A stretch of DNA of 64,000 bases. Source: Anoplolepis gracilipes (Eukaryota; Arthropoda; Insecta; Hymenoptera; Formicidae). The translations under genes and the position numbers were made by a program. Positions 21,369 to 31,599 of this stretch are shown here, piece by piece (position 1 is the first letter of the stretch; every line of letters begins with the position of its first letter). Where the stretch lies: assembly GCF_047496725.1 (NCBI RefSeq), contig NC_132986.1, positions 3,256,501-3,320,500 on the forward strand. Reading direction: 5' to 3'. The notes under the pieces were generated by a model. The model did not search any database. It was not told where the DNA came from and was given only the letters and a program-made list of their open reading frames with translations.

Positions 21369-22095
21369 GTCATTTCTCGACGCTATGTTCGAGACGGGCT
21401 ATCGCCGCCTGAGACTTCCCGAAGGGATTGGGCAGGCGACGCCATCGCCGTTCACTTTGCTGGGTCAGGAGTTTGGCTCGCGCCCTATTCCGAGCGTTGC
21501 TGGACGTGCTATTCGAGGATGTAAGTAGTTTTTATTATTATTTTATACGCTTTTTTATTTATAATATATTTATAATATATTTATATTTATATTTATATTT
21601 ATATTTATACGCTTTTTTCTTTTACAGTATTACCAATATCCCACTTGGTGATGTAAGTAATTTTTATTATTTTATACGCTTTTTATTTATAATATATTTA
21701 TATGTTTTTTTCTTTTATAGGAATATCTATGTTATTACAACCTCATTCCAGGATATATAAATATAGCGCACATGAAAGAGGTACGTCGCGTGCGGACTTT
21801 CTATCGCGAATATGTGGAATATGAGAATTTGTGGGACGATGGCCCTCGTGCTCGCCTTTTAGACGGGTTTTTCCCATACTTGTACGTGGATATCTTCTCC
21901 TTCCGCAGATTATTCGAAGAGGAGCCCCTCGTATTGTAAGTATGCTCAAATTTTAAATATTTTTTTTTAAAGTACTAATAAAAATGTTCATTTTTTTTTG
22001 TTACAGAAGCAGCGAGGTTACGGAAGCAGCCGTCGCGAGGTTCTCTTCCGCCTCTCTCCTACGGATTTTTAGTTTTTTATATTTTTATATTTAGT
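21369..22095 (+). pseudogene. Multi-exon gene of unknown function with duplicated intron
   Basis: Starts at the ATG at 21369 (MSFLDAMFETGYRRLR). Donors gtaagt are seen at about 21,530 and 21,652, acceptors at about 21,626 and 21,720. A 3' exon at 21,721-21,938 encodes EYLCYYNLIPGYINIAHM and later LLDGFFPYLYVDIF, ends in gtaagt and is followed by an acceptor at about 22,007. The frame of exon 1 does not join cleanly to the later exon, so an indel is likely. The two introns around the 25-bp middle exon are near copies of each other. No domain recognised; it could be a host or element gene. Confidence 0.35.
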
Positions 22096-22600
22096 TATAT
22101 CTTTTTAAACGTTAGATTTTAGATTTTCATTTTTTATATTATATTTTTTTATTTTTATATTATATTTTCGTTTTTTATATTATATTTTCTTATTTTTATA
22201 TTATATTTTATATTTTTAAATTTTTAATTTTCTATTATATTTTTAATTTTAAAACACACACACACTCTTTATATGTATACACACACACCTTTTTTGATTA
22301 AAAATTATATTTATGATAAAATACGTATATTGCTTATTTGCGCCTTTTTCATCAATCCCATTCTTCTTCCTCCATATTAAATATAATTAGATAATATTTA
22401 ATATATATAATAGGATATAATTAGATAATTAGATGTAATACATTAATATTTAATATATAAAAACTTAAAAAAAATATATTTTCTCCCTTACGCTTTAGCC
22501 TCCGTCTTATCGCGCTCCCACTATCCTTTCTCCTCACCTTCCTTCTTTCTCTCTCACACTAATTACATTATATTGTTATCTTCTCCTTTTCCCACCACCC
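22096..22600. other. AT-rich low-complexity spacer
   Basis: Runs of tttttatattatatttt-type sequence (22,070-22,230), short CA repeats (about 22,253-22,290), then a pyrimidine-rich stretch. No gene seen. Confidence 0.5.
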
Positions 22601-22679
22601 GCGCTCTCCTTGTCCTACGCTATGTACAATACACATAGCGCTCTCCTTATCCTATCCTATACCACGCGTCTATCGCTTC

Positions 22680-22860
22680 GTCTCCGTCTACCACGTTGCG
22701 AACGCTTATCGCGCCGTCTCTCTCTACCGCGTTGCGAACGTTTATCGCGCCGTCTCTTTCTACCGCGTTGCGAACGTCTATCACGCCGTCTCTCTCTACC
22801 GCGTTGCGAACGTCTATTGCGCCGTCTCTCTCTCTATCCCTCTCCCTACTCGTGGACCCA
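22680..22860 (+). repeat. 36-bp GC-rich tandem repeat
   Basis: gttgcgaacg recurs at 22,695, 22,731, 22,767 and 22,803, an exact 36-bp (12-codon) period. All frames on both strands are largely open, so the several overlapping ORFs here are a property of the repeat. In one frame it encodes Arg/Leu/Ser-rich units (ERLSRRLSLPRC). Confidence 0.85.
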
Positions 22861-22869
22861 TCGGTTACG

Positions 22870-23400
22870 CCGCGAACCTCTCTTCCCTCTCCGCAAACCC
22901 CTCGTCTACCGGCGGTGCCGCGAATCTCTCTTTCCTCTCCGCTATCCTTTCGTCTACCGGCTGCGTCGCGGACCTCTTTCCCTTTTCCGCAAACCCCTCG
23001 CTTACCAATCGCGCCGCGGACTTCTCTGTCCTCTCCGCTGTCCCCTCGTCTACCGGCTGCGTCGTGGACCTCTCCCCTTCTCCCCAAACCCCTCGCCTAC
23101 CAACCACGTCGCGGACCTACGGCTGTGTCGCGGATCTCTCCTCCTCTCTGCGTATCTTTCGCCTACCAACCGCGCCGCGGACCTACGGCTGTGTCGCGGA
23201 CCTCTCCCCCTCTCTGCGTTCCCCTCGCCTACCAACCACGCCGCGGACCTGCGGCTGTGTCGCGGACCTCTTTCCCTCTCCGCGTACCCCTCGCCTACCA
23301 ACCGCGCCGCGGACCTACAGCTGTATTGCGGACCTCTCCCCTTCTCTGCGTACCCCTCGCCTACTAACCGCGCCGCGGACTTGCGTGACGTCACCCCCCC
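22870..23400 (+). repeat. 66-bp GC-rich tandem repeat
   Basis: gccta(c)caac recurs at 23,095, 23,161, 23,227, 23,293 and 23,359, an exact 66-bp (22-codon) period; more diverged copies extend back to about 22,870. The plus frame 22,610-23,476 stays open for 288 codons (repeated YPSPTNRAADLRLCRGPL). There is no ATG context or domain, and the minus strand is open too, so I treat it as a minisatellite with coding-like periodicity, not as a gene. Confidence 0.85.
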
Positions 23401-23472
23401 CCGGTACCCGCGGTTCCCCCTACCCCCGCACCCCCCTCGAGCTCCTGAGTTAGAACCCTTATATACACACTA

Positions 23473-23832
23473 CTAACTATCAATAGTATTTTGAGGCTCA
23501 ATATCTGAAGCCACATCATCATAATCTGAAATGGATTCAGCAACGTCTGAAGAACTTAATGCCTTAATCTCATTATAAGCAAATTGCACATCATCAGCTG
23601 ATACATCAGAAAATACAAAAATTTCATCTTCAGTCTGACTACATTCCGGAAGAATTTGACCTTCGTTAACAAAATTTGAATCGGCTCTAGAATTATCAAT
23701 ATCTAAATTCTGCTGTTGTAAGGACTCGTATTCATTACGTGCAGCTTTTTCTAATTTTTCCAAACGACGACGATGAACTGCAGATAGTGAATGATAAGGC
23801 TTGCGCCTACGTCTATTCGCCAAACGTAACAT
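23473..23832 (-). CDS. Small protein with basic head and acidic tail, unknown
   Basis: An ATG at 23832 opens 119 codons. Residues 1-35 are very basic (LANRRRRKPYHSLS, HRRRLEKLEK), followed by Gln/Asn- and Asp/Ser-rich segments ending in SDYDDVASDIEPQNT. The head resembles a nuclear-localising or DNA-binding arm. It may be the first exon of a longer element gene, as no continuation is visible. Not a family I recognise. Confidence 0.4.
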   Translation of the reverse strand: MLRLANRRRRKPYHSLSAVHRRRLEKLEKAARNEYESLQQQNLDIDNSRADSNFVNEGQILPECSQTEDEIFVFSDVSADDVQFAYNEIKALSSSDVAESISDYDDVASDIEPQNTIDS

Positions 23833-24407
23833 ATTGATAAAGTAAAATACAAACGATAGAAATAAACAAAATGAAAAAGTAACTCAAAGAAGAATAAATA
23901 AGTTTGAAATAGAAAAGTTTAAATAAAAAAAACAAGTTTTTTAGTCTACTTAAAACTCAATAATATATAATAAAATCTTGAAAGAAATAAGAATTAAATA
24001 ATTTATTATGGAATTAAATAATTTAATATGCTTGCAAGTGATTGAAGAAAATAATGTCTAGCGTATCAAGTCTAGCGGGAAATAATTACATATATGAAAT
24101 AATTGCATATAATAAATAAAAAATAAAATTAATAAAATACTTGTAATTATACAAACTTTGTCCGTTGTAATTATCTCAGCAATCTGACCTGTGAATTAAA
24201 AATAAAATAGTGTTGTACAATGTATATAATGATTGAAAATACATACAATTAAACAAATACACTTGTTTGCTGTAAAATTATCACCGCAGACAGTTGACAA
24301 AACGGTTGTTCTGAATTTATCTTTAATGAAATAAATCGTGATCAAAATTAATAGAAATAAATTTAAACAAAGAACTTTTTATCCATAAGTGTCAAAAACA
24401 AATATAT
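23833..24407. other. AT-rich, no feature seen
   Basis: Unstructured AT-rich sequence. Confidence 0.4.
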
Positions 24408-24409
24408 TA

Positions 24410-24594
24410 CAGTCGGACCTCTTATCCTACGACATTTTCGGTCTGGAATCTTCCCCTTAAACCTCTGATCCTACGACAAAAATTTGAGAGTGGGGATATA
24501 ATTCCCCTTTCGCGGTCGTAGCATGAGAGGATTTTTTGTTGTAGGATAAGAGGTTTCGTAGCATAAGAGGATCGTAGGATAAGAGGTCCGACTG
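24410..24594. mobile_element. pogo/Tigger-like MITE (185 bp, TA duplication)
   Basis: Ends are cagtcggacctcttatccta and its reverse complement; TA occurs on both sides (24408-24409 and 24595-24596). Internal subrepeats of the terminal motif (cctacgac, gtaggataagagg) are present. A CAGT start with TA duplication is typical of pogo/Tigger derivatives. Non-coding. Confidence 0.8.
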
Positions 24595-24596
24595 TA

Positions 24597-25060
24597 ATGA
24601 AAAAAACCAATAAATCAATGAGAAAATGCATAGAAGATTCATATGCAATCAACGAAAGAATAATTTGTTAAATCTATTCGAAAGAAAATGAAACATAAGT
24701 AGCATGAAAAATATTGAAGAGTTGCTATTAAAATATGCAGAAAAAATATAGACTCTACGGTAGAATATTAAATATGATAAAGAATAACATTCGCTTAAAA
24801 TAATAAACCATTATATTGACATATATAACTACAGAAAGAGTGAGGCAAAATAGACACCTTAAGATAAATATTTCTTTTTATTTAGTATGTATGAATAATA
24901 AAAATGCAAAAAAAGTTTGTCTATTATCTAAAAGTGACTTAATCTCTTTTCCCTTCTGCCTTACTCACTCCTGAACAATTAGAGCAAAAAAAGTTCTTTT
25001 GAATAAAGATGAGGATCCTAAAGTTCTATAAGAATAAATATACCAAAAATTATTAATACA
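24597..25060. other. AT-rich, no feature seen
   Basis: No ORF, inverted repeat or recognisable element. Confidence 0.4.
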
Positions 25061-25590
25061 CAAGTGTTACGTTCAGGCCCGTGGAAAGGATGGGTCAGAG
25101 GAAGGGCGTAACAGGAACTGTTCCGATGTCAAAAGTCTTATCGACGAATGACTTGGTCGAGCGAGCTGAAAGTTAGCAAAATAGGTAAACGACGGGTGTC
25201 GTAATTACTTTGTTTATGCGAACGCTCTCTCGGTGGTCCCTTTTTGGTAAGAGAATCGAATCTCTTTTACACGGGACAGGACCAAGTGTGATCTTATGCG
25301 GAGATGATTGAGGGAGTTAAATAAATTCATCTATCATTTAATTATTTTGATTCACATTTATTCAATTAACGCTATACATTATTATTTTAAAATTTTAGTA
25401 TCGGCCTTAAATTTATTTGTGTATGAGTATATGTGTGTGTGTGTGTGTGGATCGCGGGTGTTACACTGGTATGGAGGTCATCAACCAGAAGGGAAGGGGA
25501 ACGAGTGTGACTCTAGAGTTTATCCTGGTTAGATTTTAATACAATAATTTATTAGAAAATAATAAAAATTTGAAAAAAGTGTGATGAGTG

Positions 25591-26061
25591 TTATATTACG
25601 ATTTCGAAGTCGTCGAAAACGCTGTCTATTAGGTTGAGGAGAGCGGAAGAAGACATGGATGAAAGCTCTGATTCTAGAGAGGGGAATGGGAGAATATCGG
25701 GATCTGCAAGGGAGTATTCAAGAGAGGAGTCGGATAGTTCTATGTTGTGGTTTAATGAGTGATCCGAGAGGATCACGGACGAGGAATCAAAAAAGACTGG
25801 GGGAGACGACGGCGGTGGGTCATCGGATATGTCGATGACTGAAGGTGAAAGGGATACGGGGGAATATGACGGGGAAGGAAAATCTATTTCAAGGTAATAG
25901 TGTGTTGAAGGGAAAAGCGTTTTCAACGGGGTAGAGCAGCGCGGGCACTGCGGGGAAGAAAAGGGAGAGTCAGAATTGCTGTTATCGCACACAGTTGTTT
26001 CGTTCGATCTACGGTTTTGGCTGAGTCGCGAGAAGCGGCGGGTGGGCGCGATTTTAGGCAC
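25591..26061 (-). CDS. Ser/Pro-rich ORF inside the presumed LTR
   Basis: 156 open codons with a basic head (PTRRFSRLSQNRRS), one CxxC pair (QCPRCSTPL) and a long Ser/Pro/Asp-rich tail. There is no ATG at the start; an acceptor-like T-rich tract plus ataag precedes it, and a donor-like gtaagt is at about 26,135 on the same strand, so it may be a second exon. Downstream of the TATA box at about 26,428. Function unknown. Confidence 0.35.
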   Translation of the reverse strand: MPKIAPTRRFSRLSQNRRSNETTVCDNSNSDSPFSSPQCPRCSTPLKTLFPSTHYYLEIDFPSPSYSPVSLSPSVIDISDDPPPSSPPVFFDSSSVILSDHSLNHNIELSDSSLEYSLADPDILPFPSLESELSSMSSSALLNLIDSVFDDFEIVI

Positions 26062-26420
26062 TTATAAAAAAACAGTTTTGACTAAAGGGGAAAGAAACGA
26101 TACCAAAACAAAAGAGAGAGAAGGAAAGTAGACTTACTACTTTGGCGGATTTAGTCGTTGTTCGGCTGCTGGTCAGGTTGTGGTTCGGCTGCTGGTCAGG
26201 TTGTGGTTCGGCTGTGGCTCTTGCTCGGCGGGTGGTCGTCGTTGCGCACTGACTCTAATTGTTTTAGAGCTTATGCAGAGCTCTTGATGAAATTTTTTAG
26301 AATGAATTAATGAATGACTGTACTAAATCAAAGTATAACTGAGCGAGAGTTAATGATGCCGAATGAAATTAATGCTGCACTACTGACTGATTCAAAATTA
26401 GTGATGAGTAGTGCGCAAGT

Positions 26421-26436
26421 ATTCCCTTTTTATAGT
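26421..26436 (-). promoter_or_regulatory. TATA box of the presumed LTR
   Basis: Minus strand reads CTATAAAAAGGGAAT; transcription would go leftward, toward the 25,591-26,061 ORF. The start site should lie about 30 bp downstream, near 26,390-26,400. Confidence 0.45.
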
Positions 26437-27329
26437 AAATTCTGAGGGCGTGTTAACAATTTTGGGCTGGAATACTTTTGAGATTTAGATGTGTGAAAAG
26501 CTGTCGTTTGGTGAGATCCTTCTCCTCCTTATTTTTGATTGTTGCTGATTGGTGAGCTTTGTATGGCTTCTTAGGAAATTTGGAGATTCTTCATTTGGTT
26601 ATCTCCTGAGATTATGCAGCTATGTTTGTCCATTTATTTATTTAGAGGATCTCGCTATCGATCTTTTCCGGTCATTTCTTTGGACATCGTTTTCAATGTT
26701 TAAAACATTTTTCGTCACGCGATCCTTTTATGATTGGTCGGGCGATTATTGCTTCATCTTTATAGGAGGTAAAGATGTGGAGTCGACAGTGGCGGCATTA
26801 TTTGTTTCTTAAGATTATGCAGTTGTGTTCGTTCTGTTTCGTTGTTCTAGAGGATTTTACTATTGATCCCTTCTGGTATTTATTTAGTTATCGTGTTTAG
26901 TATGTCTAAATATTATTTGATAATAATGGTTCTTTTTTATTGTGCTACCCGTTTTTTTTGTGACCGATCGGACGATTATTGTTTCATTTTCGTGGGAGGA
27001 AAAACGTGGAGCCGACAGGACGTAACACAAGAAAAAGCAACAATATTTAAAAAAATACAATAGATATTTAGATTTTTATTAATTTCAGAAGAAAAAATAT
27101 AAATATTTTTTTATGTTAAATAAATTTAAGATTGGCCAAGGATATTTAAAAATTAAAGAAAATTTCGAAGTCATAATATGGTACATATTAATATGTTTAA
27201 TTAATATTTATATGTTTAACATGGGTGGAAATTGCAATTTTCGGATCGATATATATATATATATTGTATATATATAAAATATTATTTTTTATAAATTTGT
27301 ATATGCTTATATATATATTTGTTACATTA

Positions 27330-27465
27330 TACGTGTGTGTGTGTGTGTGTGTGCGTGTGCGTGTGTGTGTGTGTGTGCGTGTGCGTGCGTGCGTGTGCGT
27401 GCGTGTGAGTGCGTGTGAGTGAGTGAGTGAGTGAGTGAGTGTGTGTGTGTGTGTGTGTATTTAAT
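27330..27465. repeat. GT/GC microsatellite
   Basis: (GT)n with interspersed GTGC and GTGA units; the opposite-strand ORF (poly Thr-His) is an artefact of the repeat. Confidence 0.95.
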
Positions 27466-27539
27466 ACTTTAAAAATGTACTGTAAACAAAAAAATATATT
27501 TACAATATAATATAATATAATATTATTAAAGTCTTGCAT

Positions 27540-27980
27540 ATCCTGAAAAAGAAAGATATAAAAAGTCTAAAAAGGTTTTTCCACAAGAAAAAAATATATT
27601 TTAAAGTCAAAACAAAAAATACATAAATTAATGTATTTACTATAAATTAACTTTAATATATGTATAATATAATCGGCAATAAAGAGCAGGTAAGAGTCAT
27701 GTATAATCGGAATGAGTAATAAATAACGAAAATTGTACAAATTAAAAATTAAACATTGTTAGGTGTAAATTATAAATGAAATTACAGAATTTTTGAAAAA
27801 AATTATCATAAAATATTTTTATAACAATTAATCATACATAAGTCACAGTAAATATCAGTATCTAATTATTATTATGACAATTTATGTTACACAAAAACAT
27901 AAAGTTGCATGAACAAAAATGCTACAACTATTGACAATAATTAAAACTTAAAGTTATAAATAAAAATACACCTAATCAAT
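27540..27980. other. AT-rich, no feature seen
   Basis: No ORF or repeat recognised. Confidence 0.4.
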
Positions 27981-27984
27981 TACA

Positions 27985-29174
27985 ATGCGGACGTTTCGAG
28001 CTCAAATTTGAGTCTTCTTCAGCGCGATATTTAAAAAATAATACTAAAAAGTTTTTACATGAAAACATCAATAATATATACATAAATTTTAACTAAGTTT
28101 TCGACTTAACTTGCATAAAATCATCTCCGATGAGTATGTATTAATGTTTTATCAGGGAGCGGAGTCAACATTAGATTGAAGTCACTTACCTGGTAATATT
28201 GTTAGTGGAAAAACAATGATCGTTGCAATCTGCAAAATTGGTGACGTTTAGACTTGAAATAAGTGAAAAACTACATATATTAATCACCATTCACTAACTG
28301 TTGGACAGTCACTCTTTTAACAATATTTTGTGACGGTTGATAGTACTTTGTTGACTCAACTCCTTGTGCTGTGGAGGTCGCTCGGATAGTGTCAAAAAAT
28401 GATACAAATTATCTGTTTATATAATGTTATTCCCACCACTATATTTTTGGAAGAGCATTAATGATATCATGATAGACACTTGGTAAATTTTTGGTGTCAG
28501 TCTGCAGGTTTAGACCGTTCTTCTGTCTTTTGATAAATAACATCTCAGAGATAAGCCTCTTGGTATAAAATGGAGTCTCGTCAAGGATTCTAACGTTATC
28601 CCAGTTAAAATCATGGTAAAATGCGCTTCTGTGGTTAGTGATTACCGAGGTTGTGTTAGTATTATGATGTATATGTCTTTTATGCAAATGATTTATACGG
28701 TTGTTAATTATTTTGAATATAAAATCGGTTGGATAGGAGTTGTCCAGTAAAATCTTTATTATAAATTGGATATTCTTTTCATGGAACATGGGATGTGATA
28801 ATAAGAATACTCTATCAATTAAGCCTATTACAGTGCCTCTTTTTTGGTTGTTGGGAATGGAAATTGAGATATCTACCCGAGAACGTGTTCTTATGGTACC
28901 AGTCAAATATTAGATGGTTATTAGTTAAAATGAGTGTGAGGTCTAAAAAGTTAATCTTGTTGTGGTCATTTTTTTCCACAGTGAACTGTACTCTGTTATG
29001 GAAAGAATTAAAAATTTTCAATGTCTCGCCAATAAATTTTGGAGGTACCGATATTAATATGTCGTCTACGTATCTGAAGTAAATGGGCGGGGTAAAATTC
29101 AATAACGTCAATGCTTTTTCCTCTATGTCTTGTAGGACTATGTCGGCGATGATCGGAGAGAGTGGGGAGCCCAT
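27985..29174 (-). mobile_element. Penelope-like element, copy A (RT fragment plus 3' region)
   Basis: Minus strand. Reverse transcriptase blocks at 28,815-29,174 (TFGTPMGSPLSPIIAD across the edge, IYFRYVDDILISVP, FLDLTL, FDWYHKNTFSGRYLNFHS), a frameshift near 28,850, then LSHPMFHEKNIQFIIKILLD. The GIY-YIG core is missing: the sequence jumps from NRINHL to HKRHIHHNTN and continues with the C-terminal segment (LISEMLFIKRQKN, NLQTD) to the stop at 28,439. The 3' region to about 27,985 follows, ending with a hammerhead-like motif. Truncated upstream of the palm domain. RT plus GIY-YIG remnants define the superfamily. Confidence 0.85.
27987..28032 (-). ncRNA. Hammerhead-ribozyme-like motif, PLE copy A
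   Basis: Minus strand reads GCG-CTGAAGA-(stem AGACTC / GAGCTC with AAATTT between)-GAAAC-GTC-CGC. The order CUGANGA, stem II, GAAA and GUH cleavage triplet is that of a minimal hammerhead, and GCG before can pair with CGC after as stem I. Penelope-like elements are known to carry such ribozymes. Confidence 0.5.
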
Positions 29175-29189
29175 TGGTGTGCCAAAAGT

Positions 29190-30409
29190 TTGTTGTTAGA
29201 GAATGTTCTAAAAGACGTCGACATCAGATTAGCCTACTACAGTATAAACAAAAACAACAAATTTATTAAGACACACAAAGATCCTATCCCTATTTCCATG
29301 AAAACAAACGTGGTATACAAAATTAATTGTCTAAATTGCGACGCCTCTTATATTGGTCAAACGGGCAGAAAGCTGAATACTAGGATAAAAGAACATAAGA
29401 CCAACATAATGAAGCCCAATAACAACAAATCAGTGATCACTGACCACCGCCTAACATATAATCATGACTTTGACTGGGACAATGCACAAATACTAGACAA
29501 TGAGCCCTATTACACAAAAAGACTGATATCTGAAATGTTATACATCAAACGACAAATAAATAGCATAAATTTACAAACAGATATAGAATGTTTGCCAGCT
29601 ATTTACGATGATATAATAAACAAACTGCCTAAGATCTAATGTCACCTATCTAACTCTTTCCATCTTAAATGTATTTTTCGCCCTTGAACTCATTACCATC
29701 TGTACCATCGGCATAACCACACGTTAAACATCAGTTGCGCGATATATATATACCATAGATTCAACAACACACAAACGGAATGCATATCCTGTAAGCTTTT
29801 TCTGAGTCACCACCATTATACACAAACTAGCTGTAAATAACTTTATTACAAACAGGTATTTATTATACTCATTTTATTAATACAGACTTAATCCCTCAAT
29901 CTAACTGCATACCTCTCTCGGTCTGGAAACCTCGGAGAATTGCCTCGCGGGATTATTATGCAAGCCGTACAATAAAAGAGCCGAACAAGTTGGATCGTTT
30001 TATATATATGTAATTTATACAACTAACATGCGACAAATATGTACAGCAGTTCTAAGGCATTGATCCATTTAATCATGCGAACACGATCACGATTTTTAGT
30101 TCACACATTGCTTACGCCTTTATTATACGATGTTTTCTCATTAATTTCGTTTTTATCTATTTATAATTCATTTATTTATTTTATATAATATGCTGAAGAG
30201 GATTCAAAACATGAATTGAAACGTTCAGATTTTTATCAGATTTTTATTATAATTTCCGTCATTCTATAGAATGTTACTAATGTACTTTATGTCAATATAC
30301 CTGCGACACATCACCTATATAAAAAACTTATAATTTTGATTCACATCTCCTCGCTCCTATTGCCTCTTTCTTACTTACTTATTTATATCTATTAATTCGG
30401 AGCTCTTTC
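29190..30409 (+). mobile_element. Penelope-like element, copy B (GIY-YIG domain plus 3' region)
   Basis: Plus strand. The open frame 29,190-29,639 encodes VVYKINCLNCDASYIGQTGRKLNTRIKEHK (CxxC pair and GIY-YIG nuclease core with catalytic Arg) and the C-terminal LISEMLYIKRQ...NLQTD block, ending LPKI at the stop, like copy A. The roughly 770-bp 3' region ends at gagctctttc (30,409) and is shared in reverse with copy D. 5'-truncated, as is usual for these elements. It abuts copy A and copy C, both in the opposite orientation. Confidence 0.85.
30185..30235 (+). ncRNA. Hammerhead-ribozyme-like motif, PLE copy B
   Basis: AATATG-CTGAAGA-GGATTC-AAAACAT-GAATT-GAAAC-GTT-CAGATT. Stem II GGATTC/GAATT and stem I AATATG with CAGATT (five of six pairs) both form; the triplet before the cut is GTT, an allowed GUH. 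Confidence 0.55.
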
Positions 30410-30860
30410 GATAATCTTATTAGTATTATGATGTATATGTCTTTTATGCTCAGTAATTCTAGTTTTTAGCTTACGGGAAGTTTGGCCAACATATGAGGTA
30501 TCACAATGGCTACACTTAATTTTATATATGACATTAGTTCTTAATTCTGTTGGAATATTATCTTTGTGGGCTCTAATTAATTTATTCATTTTGTTGAGAC
30601 TATGGTGAGCAAGTTTCATTCTTGAATTTTTCGTTATACTGTTAAATTTTTCAGTTAAACCTTGTATATAAGGTATCGTGAAATAAACCGGTTTCACGTC
30701 CTTTGATGTGTCATTTGTGAGGATTTTGTTGTTAATTATATATTTTAATCGCGACCGAATAACATTAAAAATCAGTTTTAATGGGTAATTATTATCTAAA
30801 AGAACTCTAATAATCATGTCTAAGGAACACTTATTCCTGACGTATTTATATGACATTTTC
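30410..30860 (-). mobile_element. Penelope-like element, copy C (linker plus GIY-YIG domain)
   Basis: The minus-strand frame starts near the ATG at 30,857 (MSYKYVRNKCSLD). It contains the linker after the RT domain and the nuclease core NVIYKIKCSHCDTSYVGQTSRKLKTRITEHK, ending HIHHNTN where copy B's end abuts. It diverges from B by many residues, so it is another lineage. No RT part is visible upstream; an inverted repeat starts at about 30,866. Confidence 0.8.
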
Positions 30861-30865
30861 TTCTT

Positions 30866-31067
30866 TACCAAAATTTTATTTAAAGCATAATTTTATGTTA
30901 TAAGATAAAATAGTTAGCGACTCATACGGCGGTAATCACTCGTCGGACGGTCAGCTGCGCCCGCGGTGCGCCGCGCCGCTCCTGCCTGCCTTCTATACTC
31001 GACGTGTGATTTGCTAACTATTTTTGCTTATAACTCAAAAACTACGCTTTAAATCAAATTTTGGTAA
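30866..31067. repeat. Inverted repeat with GC-rich loop
   Basis: Arms 30,866-30,918 and 31,010-31,067 (gctaacta...ataactcaaaaac, tttggtaaa and their complements) enclose a GC-rich 90-bp spacer (ctgcgcccgcggtgcgcc). The right arm leads into gggacaccctgtata at about 31,129, a motif found at other repeat edges in this window. Confidence 0.6.
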
Positions 31068-31164
31068 AGGAAAAATTGTCTTAGAATTGTGTCAGAAATA
31101 CGTCATTTTACGGACGGAAGGTTGTTCTGGGACACCCTGTATATTAATTTTTTCATTTTTCTAG

Positions 31165-31536
31165 CAATTCTACAATCAGAGAAAGAAACATCTATTGTAA
31201 AAGTTCCAAACGTTTATTATAAGAGAAACCAAGATAAAGAAAGTTTACTTGAACCTTCAAAAGAATGCAGAACTGAAAATAGAACACGTAAGTCTGCTTA
31301 AAAAATTTTTATGTTTTTTTATTATACATATATATTTGATTCTGATTTCCTTTTAATTTTTTCGCTTATTAAAATATTTACCGGCATTTTCGGAGCACCC
31401 TGTATATTATATATATATGTATATAAAATTTAGTATTTGTTTACAATTATATATCTTTTATCCTATAATCAATTCACTTTTTCAAATCAAATGCATATAT
31501 TGAATAAGCAAACAAATTAAAAGAAAATCAAAATTA

Positions 31537-31599
<63 letters not shown>

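Larger units (their letters stand above)
25065..27027 (-). mobile_element. Probable solo LTR (about 1.96 kb)
   Basis: Begins TGTTACGT and ends ACGTAACA, the TG...CA form with short inverted ends, and is flanked by CAAG on both sides (25061-25064, 27028-27031). On the minus strand a TATA box (ctataaaaaggg, about 26,422-26,433) sits about 600 bp from one end, giving a U3/R layout. Two diverged, roughly 230-bp direct copies (26,570-26,800 and 26,810-27,020) lie in the presumed U3. The long transcribed part holds a 156-codon ORF. No second LTR or pol gene is present, so a solo LTR is most likely; a DNA element with 8-bp ends is the alternative. Confidence 0.55.

Noticed and set aside
22647..23394. 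Several long ORFs on both strands in the GC-rich minisatellite
   Set aside because: They are frames of the same 36/66-bp repeats, without start context, domains or codon evidence; at most one could be real.
25065..27027. A DNA transposon with 8-bp inverted ends
   Set aside because: Possible, but TG...CA ends, a 4-bp duplication and a well-placed TATA box fit a solo LTR better; not excluded.
27327..27539. Thr/His-repeat ORF
   Set aside because: Pure product of the GT microsatellite.
28439..30860. One rearranged Penelope copy instead of three
   Set aside because: The domain order on the minus strand is wrong for one element, and B and C differ at too many residues to be the same copy.
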